From RYN-230 sp963717125 (GTDB lineage Bacteria; Actinomycetota; Actinomycetes; Streptosporangiales; Streptosporangiaceae), in contig CAVQVG010000016.1 in the NCBI GenBank assembly GCA_963717125.1, forward strand, positions 1 to 64,000: DNA of 64,000 nt. Reading direction: 5' to 3'. Shown in pieces: positions 18,612 through 27,132 of this stretch. Below the pieces are notes generated by a model. That model did no database searches. It was not told the DNA's origin and saw only the letters and a program-made list of their open reading frames with translations. The position numbers were made by a program, and so were the translations under genes. How positions within the stretch are numbered: position 1 is the first letter of the stretch; every line of letters begins with the position of its first letter.

Positions 18612-19486
18612 CCGGCCAGCCACCGGCCGCCGACCTGGCCGAGGTGCTCAGCGTGCACGGCCTGGACGTCCGGCTGGGCGGCCGCCAGATCTTGCGGGAC
18701 GTCAGCTTTTCCATCCGCGAGGGCGAGTTCACCGGCCTGATCGGCGCCAACGGGGCGGGCAAGACCACCCTGCTCAAGGTGATCCTCGGGCTGCAGCCGC
18801 CGACCGCCGGCACGGTGCGGGTGGTGGGCCAGACCCGGTCCCGGCGGGCTGGGCTGGTGGGCTACGTGCCGCAGAAGATAGCGCTCGACCCGGACATGCC
18901 GTTGCGCGCCCGCGACCTGGTCGGGCTGGGCCTGGACGGGCAGCGGCTCGGCCTCCCGCTGCCCTCCGCCCGGCGGCGCAAGCTGGTCAACGAGATGCTG
19001 TCGGCGGTCGGCGCGGAGCGGTTCGCCGATGCCCGGGTCGGCAACCTGTCCGGCGGCGAGCAGCAGCGGGTGCTGATCGCGCACGCGCTGATCAGCCGGC
19101 CTCGGCTGCTGCTGCTCGACGAGCCGCTGGCCAACCTCGACATCGGCAGCGAGCAGGACGTGGTCGGCGTGCTCGGCCGGGTGGCCAAGGAGCAGCAGGT
19201 CGCGGTGCTGATTTCGGCGCACGACATGAACCCGCTGCTGCCCGTGATGGACCGGCTCGTCTACCTGGCCGCGGGCCGGGCCGCGACCGGGACTGTCGCC
19301 GAGGTGGTCCGCACCGACGTGCTCAGCGACCTGTACGGCCAGCACGTGGACGTGATCCGGGTGCACGACCGGATCCTGGTGGTGGCCGGGCGGGGCGGCG
19401 GGACCCGGGTGCCGGCGCCGTCCGCGGACGCGCCCGCTGGCCAGTGCGAGGACGAGCCCGACGCGCACCTGGCGGAGAGCGCCTGA
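18608..19486 (+). CDS. znuC: Zinc ABC transporter ATP-binding protein
   Basis: 292 residues from the ATG at 18608, translationally coupled to znuA by a 4-base overlap. It has Walker A GANGAGKTTLLK, Q-loop VPQKIALD, signature NLSGGEQQRVLIAHAL, Walker B LLLLDEPLANLD and the H-loop ISAHDMN. A C-terminal extension of about 40 residues is Gly/Pro/Asp-rich and ends in acidic residues. It powers import of zinc at the cytoplasmic face with the two membrane subunits that follow. Confidence 0.92.
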   Translation: MTGQPPAADLAEVLSVHGLDVRLGGRQILRDVSFSIREGEFTGLIGANGAGKTTLLKVILGLQPPTAGTVRVVGQTRSRRAGLVGYVPQKIALDPDMPLRARDLVGLGLDGQRLGLPLPSARRRKLVNEMLSAVGAERFADARVGNLSGGEQQRVLIAHALISRPRLLLLDEPLANLDIGSEQDVVGVLGRVAKEQQVAVLISAHDMNPLLPVMDRLVYLAAGRAATGTVAEVVRTDVLSDLYGQHVDVIRVHDRILVVAGRGGGTRVPAPSADAPAGQCEDEPDAHLAESA

Positions 19487-19488
19487 CC

Positions 19489-20355
19489 GTGATCCACCTG
19501 CTGCACCTGATCGTCGAACCCGGCTTCTTCGGCAACGCGCCGGTGCGGTCCGCGCTGATCGCGGGCGGCATCGTCGCCGTGGTATCCGGCATCGTCGGGT
19601 CGTTCGCGGTGCTCCGCGGCCAGTCCTACGCCGGCCATGCCCTCGCCGACATCAGCGTCACCGGCGGCTCGGCCTCGTTCCTGGTCGGCGTCAGCCCGCT
19701 GTGGGGATTCGCGGGCGTGGGTGTGCTGGCCGCCGGGGTGATGGACATGATCGGGGTCCAGCGGCCCCGCGGCCGGGACCTGGCCACCGGCATCGTCCGC
19801 GGCGCGGGCCTCGGCCTGGGTGCGCTGTTCCTGTACTGGGACACCACGCACACCAGCACCACCGGCGCCACCATCACCATCCTGTTCGGCTCGATGTTCA
19901 CCATCACCAGCTCGCTCATCCCGGTGATCACGCTCTTCAGCGCGCTCGCGCTGGGCATCGTGCTGGTGCTGTACCGGCCGCTGCTGCTCAGCTCGGCCGC
20001 CGCCGAACTGGCCGCGGCGCGCGGCATCCGCGTCCGGCTGGTCGGCGCGGCCTGCCTGGTCGCGATCGCGCTCACCGTCTCGCTGTCGGCCATGACCATC
20101 GGCGCGATCCTGAGCACCGCGCTGCTCATCGGGCCCGCCGCGACCGGGCTGCGGCTGACCAGCCGGCCCGGGCTGGCCATGATCTGGGCGGCGCTCATCG
20201 GCCTGGCCGCCACCTGGCTCGGCGTGCTGCTGGCCTACGACAGCTTCTACTGGCCGCCGGGCCGGCACGGCTGGCCGGTCAGCTTCTTCGTGGTCACGCT
20301 GATCTTCGTGTTCTATCTGCTCAGCCCCCGGCCGGTGCGGCGGGTGCCGGGCTGA
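19489..20355 (+). CDS. znuB: Zinc ABC transporter permease (ABC-3 family), first copy
   Basis: 288 residues from the GTG at 19489, two bases after the znuC stop, with GGAGA upstream. Eight hydrophobic segments; GQSYAGHALADISVTGGSASFLVG is the conserved region after the second helix, and RPLLLSSAAAELAAARGI is the cytoplasmic loop contacting the ATPase. It forms the membrane channel, probably as a heterodimer with the next gene's product. The stop overlaps the next ATG by one base (TGATG). Confidence 0.9.
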   Translation: MIHLLHLIVEPGFFGNAPVRSALIAGGIVAVVSGIVGSFAVLRGQSYAGHALADISVTGGSASFLVGVSPLWGFAGVGVLAAGVMDMIGVQRPRGRDLATGIVRGAGLGLGALFLYWDTTHTSTTGATITILFGSMFTITSSLIPVITLFSALALGIVLVLYRPLLLSSAAAELAAARGIRVRLVGAACLVAIALTVSLSAMTIGAILSTALLIGPAATGLRLTSRPGLAMIWAALIGLAATWLGVLLAYDSFYWPPGRHGWPVSFFVVTLIFVFYLLSPRPVRRVPG

Positions 20356-21218
20356 TGGGCATGTTCTCCGGATTCATGGCCAGCACCTGGACCGCGGCCA
20401 GCATCGTCGCCGTGGTCGCCGGGGTGGTCGGCTTCTTCGTCGTGCTGCGCGGCGCGGCCTTCGTGGCCGACGCGGTCCCGCAGGGCGCGTTCACCGGGGC
20501 GGCCGCGGCCAGCCTGCTCGGCGTCAACACCCTGATCGGGCTGGCCGTGGCCTCGCTGGCCGGTGCGCTCGGCATCAGCTGGCTCGGCCGCCGCGGCCGC
20601 CGCGACGTCGCGACGGCACTGGCCCTGGTCGTGATGCTCGGGCTGGGCGCCCTGTTCCTCAGCTTCAGCAGCGAGTACGCACCGGAGATCTACTCCCTGC
20701 TGTTCGGCGAGGTGCTCGGGGTCAGCGTCACCGAGATAGCCCCGGTTGCGATCCTGGGTGGGCTGTGCGTCGTGGCCACGCTGGCCCTGTTCCGGCCGCT
20801 GCTGCTGTCCTCGGTCATGCCCGAGCTGGCCGAGGCCCGCGGGGTCCGGGCCGGCCGGATGGAACTGATCTTCCTGATCGTGCTCGCCCTCGCCACCAGC
20901 ATGACCCTGCCGGTGACCGGCGCGCTGCTGATCTTCAGCCTGATGATCGGGCCACCGGCCGCGGCCCGGTCGCTGACGAGCCGGCCGCAGCCGGCCCTGC
21001 TGTTGTCGGTGCTTCTCGCGCTGGTCGTGGTGTGGGTGTCGATCGCGGCGGCGTACCAGACCAACTGGCCGGTCGGGTTCTTCGTCGGCGCCCTGGGCGC
21101 CGCCTGCTACGCGGCCGGCCGCGGCTGGGCCGCCATCCGCAGCCGCCGGTCGGTCCCGGCCGGCCACCTCGGCGCGAGCCGGGGAACCGGGGCACCGGCT
21201 GGTAATCTGCGGGTGTGA
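20355..21218 (+). CDS. Zinc ABC transporter permease (ABC-3 family), second copy
   Basis: 287 residues from ATG 20355. It is a paralogue of the preceding gene with the same topology and loops (RGAAFVADAVPQGAFTGAAAASLLG, RPLLLSSVMPELAEARGV). Two permease genes in tandem suggest a heterodimeric membrane domain, an arrangement known from some metal transporters. The extra C-terminal tail of ~30 residues is polar. Its TGA overlaps the start of zur. Confidence 0.9.
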   Translation: MGMFSGFMASTWTAASIVAVVAGVVGFFVVLRGAAFVADAVPQGAFTGAAAASLLGVNTLIGLAVASLAGALGISWLGRRGRRDVATALALVVMLGLGALFLSFSSEYAPEIYSLLFGEVLGVSVTEIAPVAILGGLCVVATLALFRPLLLSSVMPELAEARGVRAGRMELIFLIVLALATSMTLPVTGALLIFSLMIGPPAAARSLTSRPQPALLLSVLLALVVVWVSIAAAYQTNWPVGFFVGALGAACYAAGRGWAAIRSRRSVPAGHLGASRGTGAPAGNLRV

Positions 21219-21649
21219 TGACGGAGCCCGCTAAGCACCCGCCGGGCGGTACCCGGGTCCGCGGGACCCGGCAGGCCGAGGCGCTATCCGCCGTGCTCAG
21301 CGGGCTGCCCGGGTTCTGCAGCGCGCAGCAGATCCACGCCGAGCTCCGGCAGCGTGGCGAGCACATCGGGCTGACCACCGTGTACCGGCATCTCCAGGTG
21401 CTGAGCGAGGATGGCCAGGTCGACACGATCCGCGACGCCAGCGGCGAGGCCCTGTACCGCCGCTGCGAGACCGACGCGCATCACCACCACCTCATCTGCC
21501 GGTCCTGCGGGACCAGCGTGGAGGTCGAGGGGCGTGCGGTGGAACGGTGGGCCGAGCAGGTCGCGGCCGAGGCCGGCTTCACCGCGGTGGACCACACGGT
21601 CGAGCTGTTCGGCCTGTGCCCGGACTGCGGCGCCGCCGCCCGTCCCTGA
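21218..21649 (+). CDS. zur: Fur-family zinc uptake regulator
   Basis: 143 residues from ATG 21218; a GTG three bases earlier is equally in frame. The N-terminal winged helix contains GFCSAQQIHAELRQRGEHIG and TTVYRHLQVL (recognition helix). The C-terminal half has the metal sites: DAHHHHLICRSCG and LFGLCPDCG (two CxxC pairs binding structural zinc). As last gene of the operon it fits a zinc-sensing repressor acting on the boxes at 17.48-17.59 kb. The sequence alone cannot exclude another Fur-family metal, but the context favours zinc. Confidence 0.9.
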   Translation: MTEPAKHPPGGTRVRGTRQAEALSAVLSGLPGFCSAQQIHAELRQRGEHIGLTTVYRHLQVLSEDGQVDTIRDASGEALYRRCETDAHHHHLICRSCGTSVEVEGRAVERWAEQVAAEAGFTAVDHTVELFGLCPDCGAAARP

Positions 21650-21664
21650 CCCGGCTACCGGGAC

Positions 21665-22534
21665 TTAAGCCGCGCTGGTAGGCCGGCGTCCATAGATGTG
21701 CCCGGCGCCCCCAGCCCAGGGGGCAGTACGTGCGCTGCCCCTACCCGGCACGCAACACGGCCAGGGCCAGCCGGACCAGCTCTGCGTTGCCGCTGACCGG
21801 CTGGCCGGCGGCCCGGTCGTGGTGTCCTCCAGGCCGATCCGGGTGGCCAGCCCGAGTTCCCCGGCCAGCGCGATCAGCGGCCAGCAGCCGGCGTCCTCCC
21901 CGTGCAGCAGCAGCGAGTCGGCGCGCCGGGCGGACTCCCGCACGCTGCGCACGACCTCCCGGCCCTGCGCAGCCGCGCTGGCCGCGTCGGCGGCGCTGGC
22001 CGCGTCGGCGGCGCGCGCGCCGGTGACCTCCACCATCACCCGCAGCAGCGGCGGCAAGTCCGGGGTGCCCGCCAGGACCCGCACGTCGGCCACCGACCAG
22101 ACGCCGGCCTCGACGCCGATCCCGCCCGCGGCCAGGGTATGGGCCACCTCGGCCCAGCCTGCCTCGGACACGTTGACCGAGGCAAAGTCGGGCCGCTCCG
22201 CCCCGGCCAGGCCGGCCCAGCCCGCCACCTCCGCCAGCCGCGCGGCCGGGTCGCCACCGGTGATCCACAGCCCGGTGGACACCCCGATCGCGGTACCCGG
22301 GCAGGCCTCCCGCACCGCGGCCACCGCCGGGCCGACGTCAGCCGCCCGCACCGACTCGGCGCCGGCCGGCCCGCGGGCGTGCAGATGGACCGCTTCCGCC
22401 CCGGCGGCCACCGCCGCCGCGGCCTCGCTGGCCAGCTCGGCCGGGGTCACCGGCACGGCCGGATGCTCGGCCCGGCCGCGCTTGCCGTTGAGGCAGACCT
22501 TCAGCGTCCGAATCGGCGTCCGCGCAGCGTCCAT
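21665..22534 (-). CDS. BKACE family (3-keto-5-aminohexanoate cleavage-type) enzyme, C-terminus frameshifted
   Basis: 289 residues as read from ATG 22534. The first ~235 residues are a typical BKACE TIM barrel: LKVCLNGKRGRAEHPAVPVT, AVHLHARG with the zinc-binding HxH, IGVSTGLWITG, DFASVNVSEAGWAEV and ATRIGLEDT. These enzymes cleave beta-keto acids with acetyl-CoA. After LEDTTTGPP the frame yields low-complexity sequence, whereas the alternative frame reads GQPVSGNAELVRLALAVLRA and stops at 21741-21743, which is how this family ends. A single-base indel near 21800-21830 is therefore likely. The substrate is unknown. Confidence 0.75.
   Translation of the reverse strand: MDAARTPIRTLKVCLNGKRGRAEHPAVPVTPAELASEAAAAVAAGAEAVHLHARGPAGAESVRAADVGPAVAAVREACPGTAIGVSTGLWITGGDPAARLAEVAGWAGLAGAERPDFASVNVSEAGWAEVAHTLAAGGIGVEAGVWSVADVRVLAGTPDLPPLLRVMVEVTGARAADAASAADAASAAAQGREVVRSVRESARRADSLLLHGEDAGCWPLIALAGELGLATRIGLEDTTTGPPASRSAATQSWSGWPWPCCVPGRGSARTAPWAGGAGHIYGRRPTSAA
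21720..21741. terminator. Hairpin between zur and the BKACE gene
   Basis: Arms GGGGCAG and CTGCCCC enclose an 8-nt loop. It sits between two convergent genes and overlaps the reconstructed BKACE stop; it could terminate either transcript. Confidence 0.4.
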
Positions 22535-22853
22535 CCGGCCATGCTCGCAGTCAACTGGGCCGCCTGCCTACCGCCCAGTGGACCGGCACCGGACCCGCTG
22601 CCACCCGAAGAGGGGCGCTGGGGACGCTCCCACCACGGACCAGCGAAACCAACCACGGACCAGCGAAACCCGCGGCCCGGCCTGAGGCGGGATTGCCTCC
22701 TGTGACTGCCGGTACCTCCGTGGCAAGCCCGCAGCGGTCCAGAAATCGTGATCAACCGATTGCTGTTGCTCTGGCAACAGCAATCGGTTGATCACCAACT
22801 GTGCGGATCGCCCGCCCACACATGGCAGCCAAGGTCCGGTTCGGGTCGTCCAG
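22535..22853. other. Intergenic region containing a long hairpin
   Basis: About 320 bases without a gene between two leftward genes. It contains a short direct repeat (ACCACGGACCAGCGAAAC twice around 22634-22672) and the 22-bp perfect hairpin annotated separately. Confidence 0.6.
22748..22795 (-). terminator. Perfect 22-bp stem with TCTG loop
   Basis: The arm at 22748-22769 (starting GTGATCAACCGATTGC) is exactly complementary to 22774-22795, with a 4-base loop. It lies 59 bases past the stop of the IIGD-repeat gene and is only ~50% GC in very GC-rich surroundings. A strong terminator is the simplest reading; there is only a short T run. It could also be a protein-binding dyad or a small mobile-repeat remnant. 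Confidence 0.6.
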
Positions 22854-23849
22854 CTAGCCGGCCAGTTTGGCTAGGCGGACCAGGTAGGTGCCACCCGCGC
22901 CGGTGGACTCGTCCCGCACCGTGATCAGCGCCTGGCCATGGCCCACCCGGATGTGCGCGTAGACGGTGTCGCCCGGGGCGACATCGAGGCTGACCCCCTG
23001 CCGCTGCGCCTGCTGCGGATACACCCGCCACCACAGGTAGTAGTGGTAGCGGCCAGCCGCGGCCGGGCCCCGGGCGGCCGTGCCCGCCTCGACCTTGGGC
23101 GCACCGGCCGACGAGCCGGGGCCGAGCGCCAGCCCGGCCGTGGCCAGCCCGGTCGAGCCGCCTGCGGTGTGCTGGAACGCCCGGCGCACCCGCCAGGTGC
23201 CGTACGTGTCGAGGAAGCGGCTCTTGGCGGCGGCACTAGCGCTGGCCTGGGCTGATGCGGCAAGTGGGGCCGCGTCGCCCGGGCCGGAGTCACCAATAAT
23301 GGACTGCGGCGTAGTGTCGCCGATAATGCTCGTGTCCCCGATGATGCTGTCGCCAATGATGCTGTCGTCGCCGATGACGTTGGTCGAATCGCCGATGATG
23401 CTGTCCGCCCGGATCTCGCTGGCGTCGCCGATAATGCTGACATCACCAATGATGCTGACGTCGCCGATAATGGACATCGTCGAGGTGCTCGGCGCGGCCT
23501 TGGTCAAGGCGCAGCGGGACGGGGCAGCGCGCACCTGGCCGGTGACGAACCGCTTCCAGGTAGCCAGCTGAACCCGGCCGGATGGCCGGGCCGGCAGCCC
23601 GTTGTCGATCAGTTCCGTCTGGGTCGCCGTCAGCGGGTTGAAACCGGCCGGCCGCGTCACGTTGACCGCCTGCATCCCCCCGCCGCAATTGACCAGGGTC
23701 CGGGTGCCGATGGCGGCATCGGGGGTACGGGCCGCTCCCGCCATGGCAGGCGCGGTCAGCAGGACCTGGCCGACCACCAGCCCGGCAATCGCGACAGGCC
23801 ACATTGGCCAGCGCCCTCGCGGCGCACGCATTAAACCGGTGCCGATCAT
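22854..23849 (-). CDS. Secreted protein with nine IIGD pentapeptide repeats and a G1-peptidase-like beta domain
   Basis: 331 residues from ATG 23849, chosen for the GAGGAGG seven bases upstream. A signal peptide (residues ~1-39, ending PAMAGA) is followed by ~85 residues with TLVNCGGGMQAVNVTRPAGF. Residues ~126-187 hold eight SIIGD and one NVIGD units with 0-10 residue spacers. The C-terminal part (WRVRRAFQH, then HYYLWWRVYP, DVAPGDTVYAHIRV and ALITVRDESTG) resembles the concanavalin-like strands of glutamic (G1) peptidases, but the catalytic Glu of the YxxYP-type strand is replaced by Arg (WWRVYP), so proteolysis is doubtful. The repeat looks inserted into a secreted beta-sandwich protein. 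The function is unknown. Confidence 0.65.
   Translation of the reverse strand: MIGTGLMRAPRGRWPMWPVAIAGLVVGQVLLTAPAMAGAARTPDAAIGTRTLVNCGGGMQAVNVTRPAGFNPLTATQTELIDNGLPARPSGRVQLATWKRFVTGQVRAAPSRCALTKAAPSTSTMSIIGDVSIIGDVSIIGDASEIRADSIIGDSTNVIGDDSIIGDSIIGDTSIIGDTTPQSIIGDSGPGDAAPLAASAQASASAAAKSRFLDTYGTWRVRRAFQHTAGGSTGLATAGLALGPGSSAGAPKVEAGTAARGPAAAGRYHYYLWWRVYPQQAQRQGVSLDVAPGDTVYAHIRVGHGQALITVRDESTGAGGTYLVRLAKLAG
23289..23474 (-). repeat. Coding repeat array for IIGD units
   Basis: The DNA encodes nine copies of (S/N)(I/V)IGD within 62 codons. At the base level the units share CCGATAATGCT or CCAATGATGCT on the plus strand, with synonymous changes, so protein sequence rather than DNA sequence is being conserved. 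Confidence 0.8.
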
Positions 23850-24326
23850 CAGCGACCTCCTCGGGCCGTGCGCACCATTGGCTTGGTGCGCGCGGCGGCA
23901 AACAGCGCGACTGCAGGGCGGGGGGCTGCCGTCAGGTCCGGTCAAGTGGCAGCATAGCGACTGACCGGCCAGGTCAAAGGCTATACGCCAGACATGTCGT
24001 GAGCTATACCTCTAGTGTCCCGTCCGGTGTGGCCTGCCCGGACATCGCCCCCCTGGCGCGCGCCGCCGCTTCGCTAGCCATCTTCCGGCAGAGATCCGAT
24101 CACTGTCTGATCGGCGCCTCCCCCGCAGAGACCCCCAGGCTACCGGATAGCTGGGGTTTCTGCCGGATATCTCGGTTCGGTGACGGTGTGCGCCCTGCGT
24201 CCTGGTGAGCGTTGACACGCCGGATACATCGGATCTATTTTCCAGGCACACGACCGGCGGTGCCCGGCAAGGACGGCGCGCGACGGCGCGCGCCGCAGGC
24301 CCGAGGGAGTGGACACAGGAGGACCG
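23850..24326. other. Intergenic region between divergent genes
   Basis: About 480 bases. The left part must carry the promoter of the IIGD-repeat gene. An imperfect hairpin (CCCCAG/CTGGGG, about 24128-24162) has no clear gene to terminate. The right part holds the candidate promoter and operator of the ABC operon. I could not fold it into a known riboswitch. Confidence 0.5.
24212..24241 (+). promoter_or_regulatory. Candidate promoter with overlapping GntR operator
   Basis: TTGACA (24212-24217) is followed after 18 bases by TATTTT (24236-24241). Within the spacer lies ACATCGGATCT (24226-24236), nearly identical to the perfect dyad ACATCCGATGT found upstream of the GntR gene at 31119. A repressor bound here would cover the -10 region. 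Inference from the motif match. Confidence 0.45.
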
Positions 24327-25487
24327 ATGGTAATTCGCAGACGTTTCAGCGTGTCCGCCTCGGCCGCGATCGCGGTCGCGGCGCTGCTCGCTGGGTGCGG
24401 CTCCAGCGGCGGCAACAGCTCGAGCTCGGCCAGCAGCCCCACCGGCTCAGCAAGCTCCGGCCCGGTCAAGGTCGGTGTGGATCTGACCTACAACAACACC
24501 GCGTTCTGGGCCGCGTACATCAACTATGAGACCCAGTACGCCAAGCAACTGCACATCAAGCTGCTTGGCCCGCTGCTCTCGGCGGCCAGCGCCAGCCTGC
24601 AGAACCAGCAGATCCAGGAACTCGTCAACGAGGGCGCGCAGGCCATCATCGTCAACCCGGAGACCGCGACCAGCCTCGGCCCGGCCATCTCCTACGCGGC
24701 CAGCCATCACGTCCAGCTGATCTCGGTGGACACCATCGTCGGCGTGGGCAAGGTGTACATGGTCGTCCGGGCGTCCAACCTGCTCTACGGACTGGACGCC
24801 TGCGCCTACATCAGCAGCAAGGTGAAGTCCGGGTACGTGCTCGACCTGGAGGGCGACCTGACCTCCTCGAACGGCGCGGACCGGACCAACGCGTTCGACG
24901 CCTGCATGGCCGCCAACGACCCCGGGGTCAAGATCCTCAAGGACCCCACGGTGTGGACCGACGCGACCGCGGTCACCGACGCGCAGAACGCGGTGAACGC
25001 CTACGGCAGCAAGCTCAAGGCCATCTACTCGCAGTGGAGCAGCCCGGACACCGGCATCGTCCCGCTGCTCAAGAACAAGGGCCTGACCGGCAAGGTGCTG
25101 GTGGTCAGCGACGACGGGGTCCCGTTCGAGATGTGCGACATCTCCAAGGGGATCACCAGCGCGTCGCAGTCCCAGCCCGCCAACCTGTACGCCGACTGGG
25201 CGCTCAAGTACGCGGTGGACGCGGCGCACGGCGTCAAGCTCAAGGCGGGCCAGCCGGGCGGCGGCGCGCCGCAACTGCAGAACCTGACCTACCAGAGTGA
25301 CACGAACCTCGGCGACCCGATCGTCGCCCCGTTCGTGACCAAGACGGCGACCAGCCTGTCGGTCAAGCCGGTTGACGGGCTGCCCGGCACGGTGAGCACC
25401 ACCCCGGTCAGCGACACGCAGCTGTGGGGCAACGTGTACGGCGCCGCGCACGGCGGGGTGTGCAACGCGTCCGCGTCGGCTGGATGA
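24327..25487 (+). CDS. Sugar-type ABC transporter substrate-binding lipoprotein
   Basis: 386 residues from ATG 24327 with AGGAGG five bases upstream. A lipobox (VAALLAGCGSS) is followed by a Ser-rich linker and a type I periplasmic binding domain (peripla_BP_4): VKVGVDLTYNNTAFWAAYIN, QIQELVNEGAQAIIVNPET, GYVLDLEGDLTSSNGADR, KVLVVSDDG. It belongs to the RbsB-like group that binds aldoses or sugar acids outside the cell. It is the first gene of an operon with an RbsA/RbsC pair and L-fuconate enzymes, so L-fucose or L-fuconate is the likely cargo. The stop overlaps the next ATG (ATGA). Confidence 0.88.
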   Translation: MVIRRRFSVSASAAIAVAALLAGCGSSGGNSSSSASSPTGSASSGPVKVGVDLTYNNTAFWAAYINYETQYAKQLHIKLLGPLLSAASASLQNQQIQELVNEGAQAIIVNPETATSLGPAISYAASHHVQLISVDTIVGVGKVYMVVRASNLLYGLDACAYISSKVKSGYVLDLEGDLTSSNGADRTNAFDACMAANDPGVKILKDPTVWTDATAVTDAQNAVNAYGSKLKAIYSQWSSPDTGIVPLLKNKGLTGKVLVVSDDGVPFEMCDISKGITSASQSQPANLYADWALKYAVDAAHGVKLKAGQPGGGAPQLQNLTYQSDTNLGDPIVAPFVTKTATSLSVKPVDGLPGTVSTTPVSDTQLWGNVYGAAHGGVCNASASAG

Positions 25488-27132
25488 CCGAGCCGGCCAT
25501 GCCCGCTGCCTCGGCGGCCACGCCAGCCGCCGAGGCAGCGGGCATCTACAAGCAGTTCGGCAGCACCCAGGCGCTGCGCGGGGTGGACCTGACGCTGTGG
25601 CCGGGCCGCTGCCTTGGCCTGGTCGGCCGGAACGGCGCGGGCAAGTCCACCCTGGTGTCCATCCTGAGCGGCATCTACCCGGCGGACAGCGGCGCGGTGC
25701 GCTTCGACGGCCAGCCCGCTCCGGCGCAGGGGGCTACCGGGGCGTGGCGCCGCCAGATCGCCACCGTTTTCCAGCACTCGATGGTGGTGCCGGACCTGAC
25801 CGTCGCGGAGAACGTGTTCCTCGGCCGCCAGCCGGTGCGGGCCGGCCGGGTGGACTGGCGTGGGATGCGCGAGCACGCCGCGCGGATCATGTCGGAATGG
25901 GGCTTCGCCATCGACGTGCGGCTGCCCTGCGCCGACCTGACCGTGGAGCAGCGGCAGATCGTCGAGATCGCCCGCGCGCTCGCGGCCGGGACCCGGTGCC
26001 TGCTGCTCGACGAGCCGACCGCGGCGCTGGAGCGCGGCGCGATCGAGCGGCTGTTCGCCCGGGTCCGGCAGCTCGCCGCGAGCGGGGTCGCGATCCTGTA
26101 CATCTCACACCATCTCGAGGAAGTCTTCGAGATCTGCCAGGACGTCGCGGTGCTCCGGGACGGCGAGCTGGTGCTTGCCCGCCCGGCCGCCGAGCTGACC
26201 AAGGACGACCTGGTCAGTGCGATGGTCGGCCCGGAAGTCGGGGCCACCCGGGCCGACCTGACCGGCGCCGGTCCCGGGACCGGGACTTCCGCCGGGACGC
26301 GGAACGATACCGGGACCGGAAACGCAATGGCGACGGGCCGCCGGCGCCCTGCCTCGTGGTGGACAACGTGTCTGCCGAGCTGCCGGGCGGGCGGGTCAGC
26401 TCGGTATCGCTGGACGTGCGGCCCGGGGAACGGGTCGGGCTGACCGGGCTGCTCAGCGCCGGGGTCAGTTCGCTGGCCCGGATCACGGCGGGCGCCGAGC
26501 CCTACACGTCGGGGCAGGTGCTGGTGGATGGCCATCGGCTCGTGCCGGGCCGCCGCGACCTGGCCCTGCGGCTCGGCGTCGGGTACATCCCGGAGGACCG
26601 GCAGCGGGACGGGTTCGTGGCGCCGCTGGGCGTGGCCGAGAACGCCACCATGACGATCACCGACTGGCTGGCCACCATGCTGGGCTTCGTCCGGCCGCGG
26701 GCCCGGGCCGCCGCGGCGGCGCCGTTCGCCCGTGGGCTGGCCATCATCTCGGCTGGGCTCGGGCAGCCGGTGGCCGAGCTGTCCGGCGGGAACCAGCAGA
26801 AGGTCACCGTGGCCCGGGCGCTGGCCCGCAAGCCGCGGCTCATCGTGGCCATCACCCCGACCCGGGGGGTGGACGTGGCGTCCAAGGCGCTGCTGCTGGC
26901 CGAGCTGGCCGCGGTCACCGAGCGCACCGGTGCGGGCCTGCTGCTGGCCACCGACGAACTCGACGACCTGGTCATCTGCGACCGGGTGATCGTGCTGCTG
27001 CGCGGTGAGCGGTTCACCGAGTTCGCCGAGCCGCCGTTCGACCGGGAGGCCCTCATCGCGGCCAGTGAGGGAATCAGCCGAGACCCGCGACCCGGCGGCA
27101 ACGGACACCGGCCAACGGGAGGCATCTCATGA
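25484..27132 (+). pseudogene. RbsA-type double ATP-binding protein, split by a frameshift
   Basis: ATG 25484 opens the first ATPase domain: LGLVGRNGAGKSTL, QHSMVVPDLTVAENVFLG, LTVEQRQIVEIARAL, CLLLDEPTAAL and ISHHLEEVF. This frame stops at 26443. The second domain continues in another frame from about 26330 (CLVVDNVSAELPGG, VGYIPEDRQRDGFVAPLGV, LSGGNQQKVTVARAL, TRGVDVASKALLL) to the stop at 27132. The junction (26260-26340) is a linker of repeated GGGACC-type sequence, where one base appears gained or lost. Sugar ABC ATPases of this class have both domains in one ~510-residue chain. As the rest of the operon is intact, an assembly indel is as likely as true decay. Confidence 0.8.

Noticed and set aside
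23289..23474. Regularly spaced short DNA repeats, CRISPR-like at first glance
   Set aside because: The units are only 12-18 bases with no fixed spacer length and lie in frame within a coding sequence as IIGD codons; no cas genes are present.
23850..24326. Possible riboswitch upstream of the secreted protein or ABC operon
   Set aside because: Only one weak hairpin could be drawn; no consensus core of a known class (cobalamin, ydaO, SAM) was recognisable by eye.
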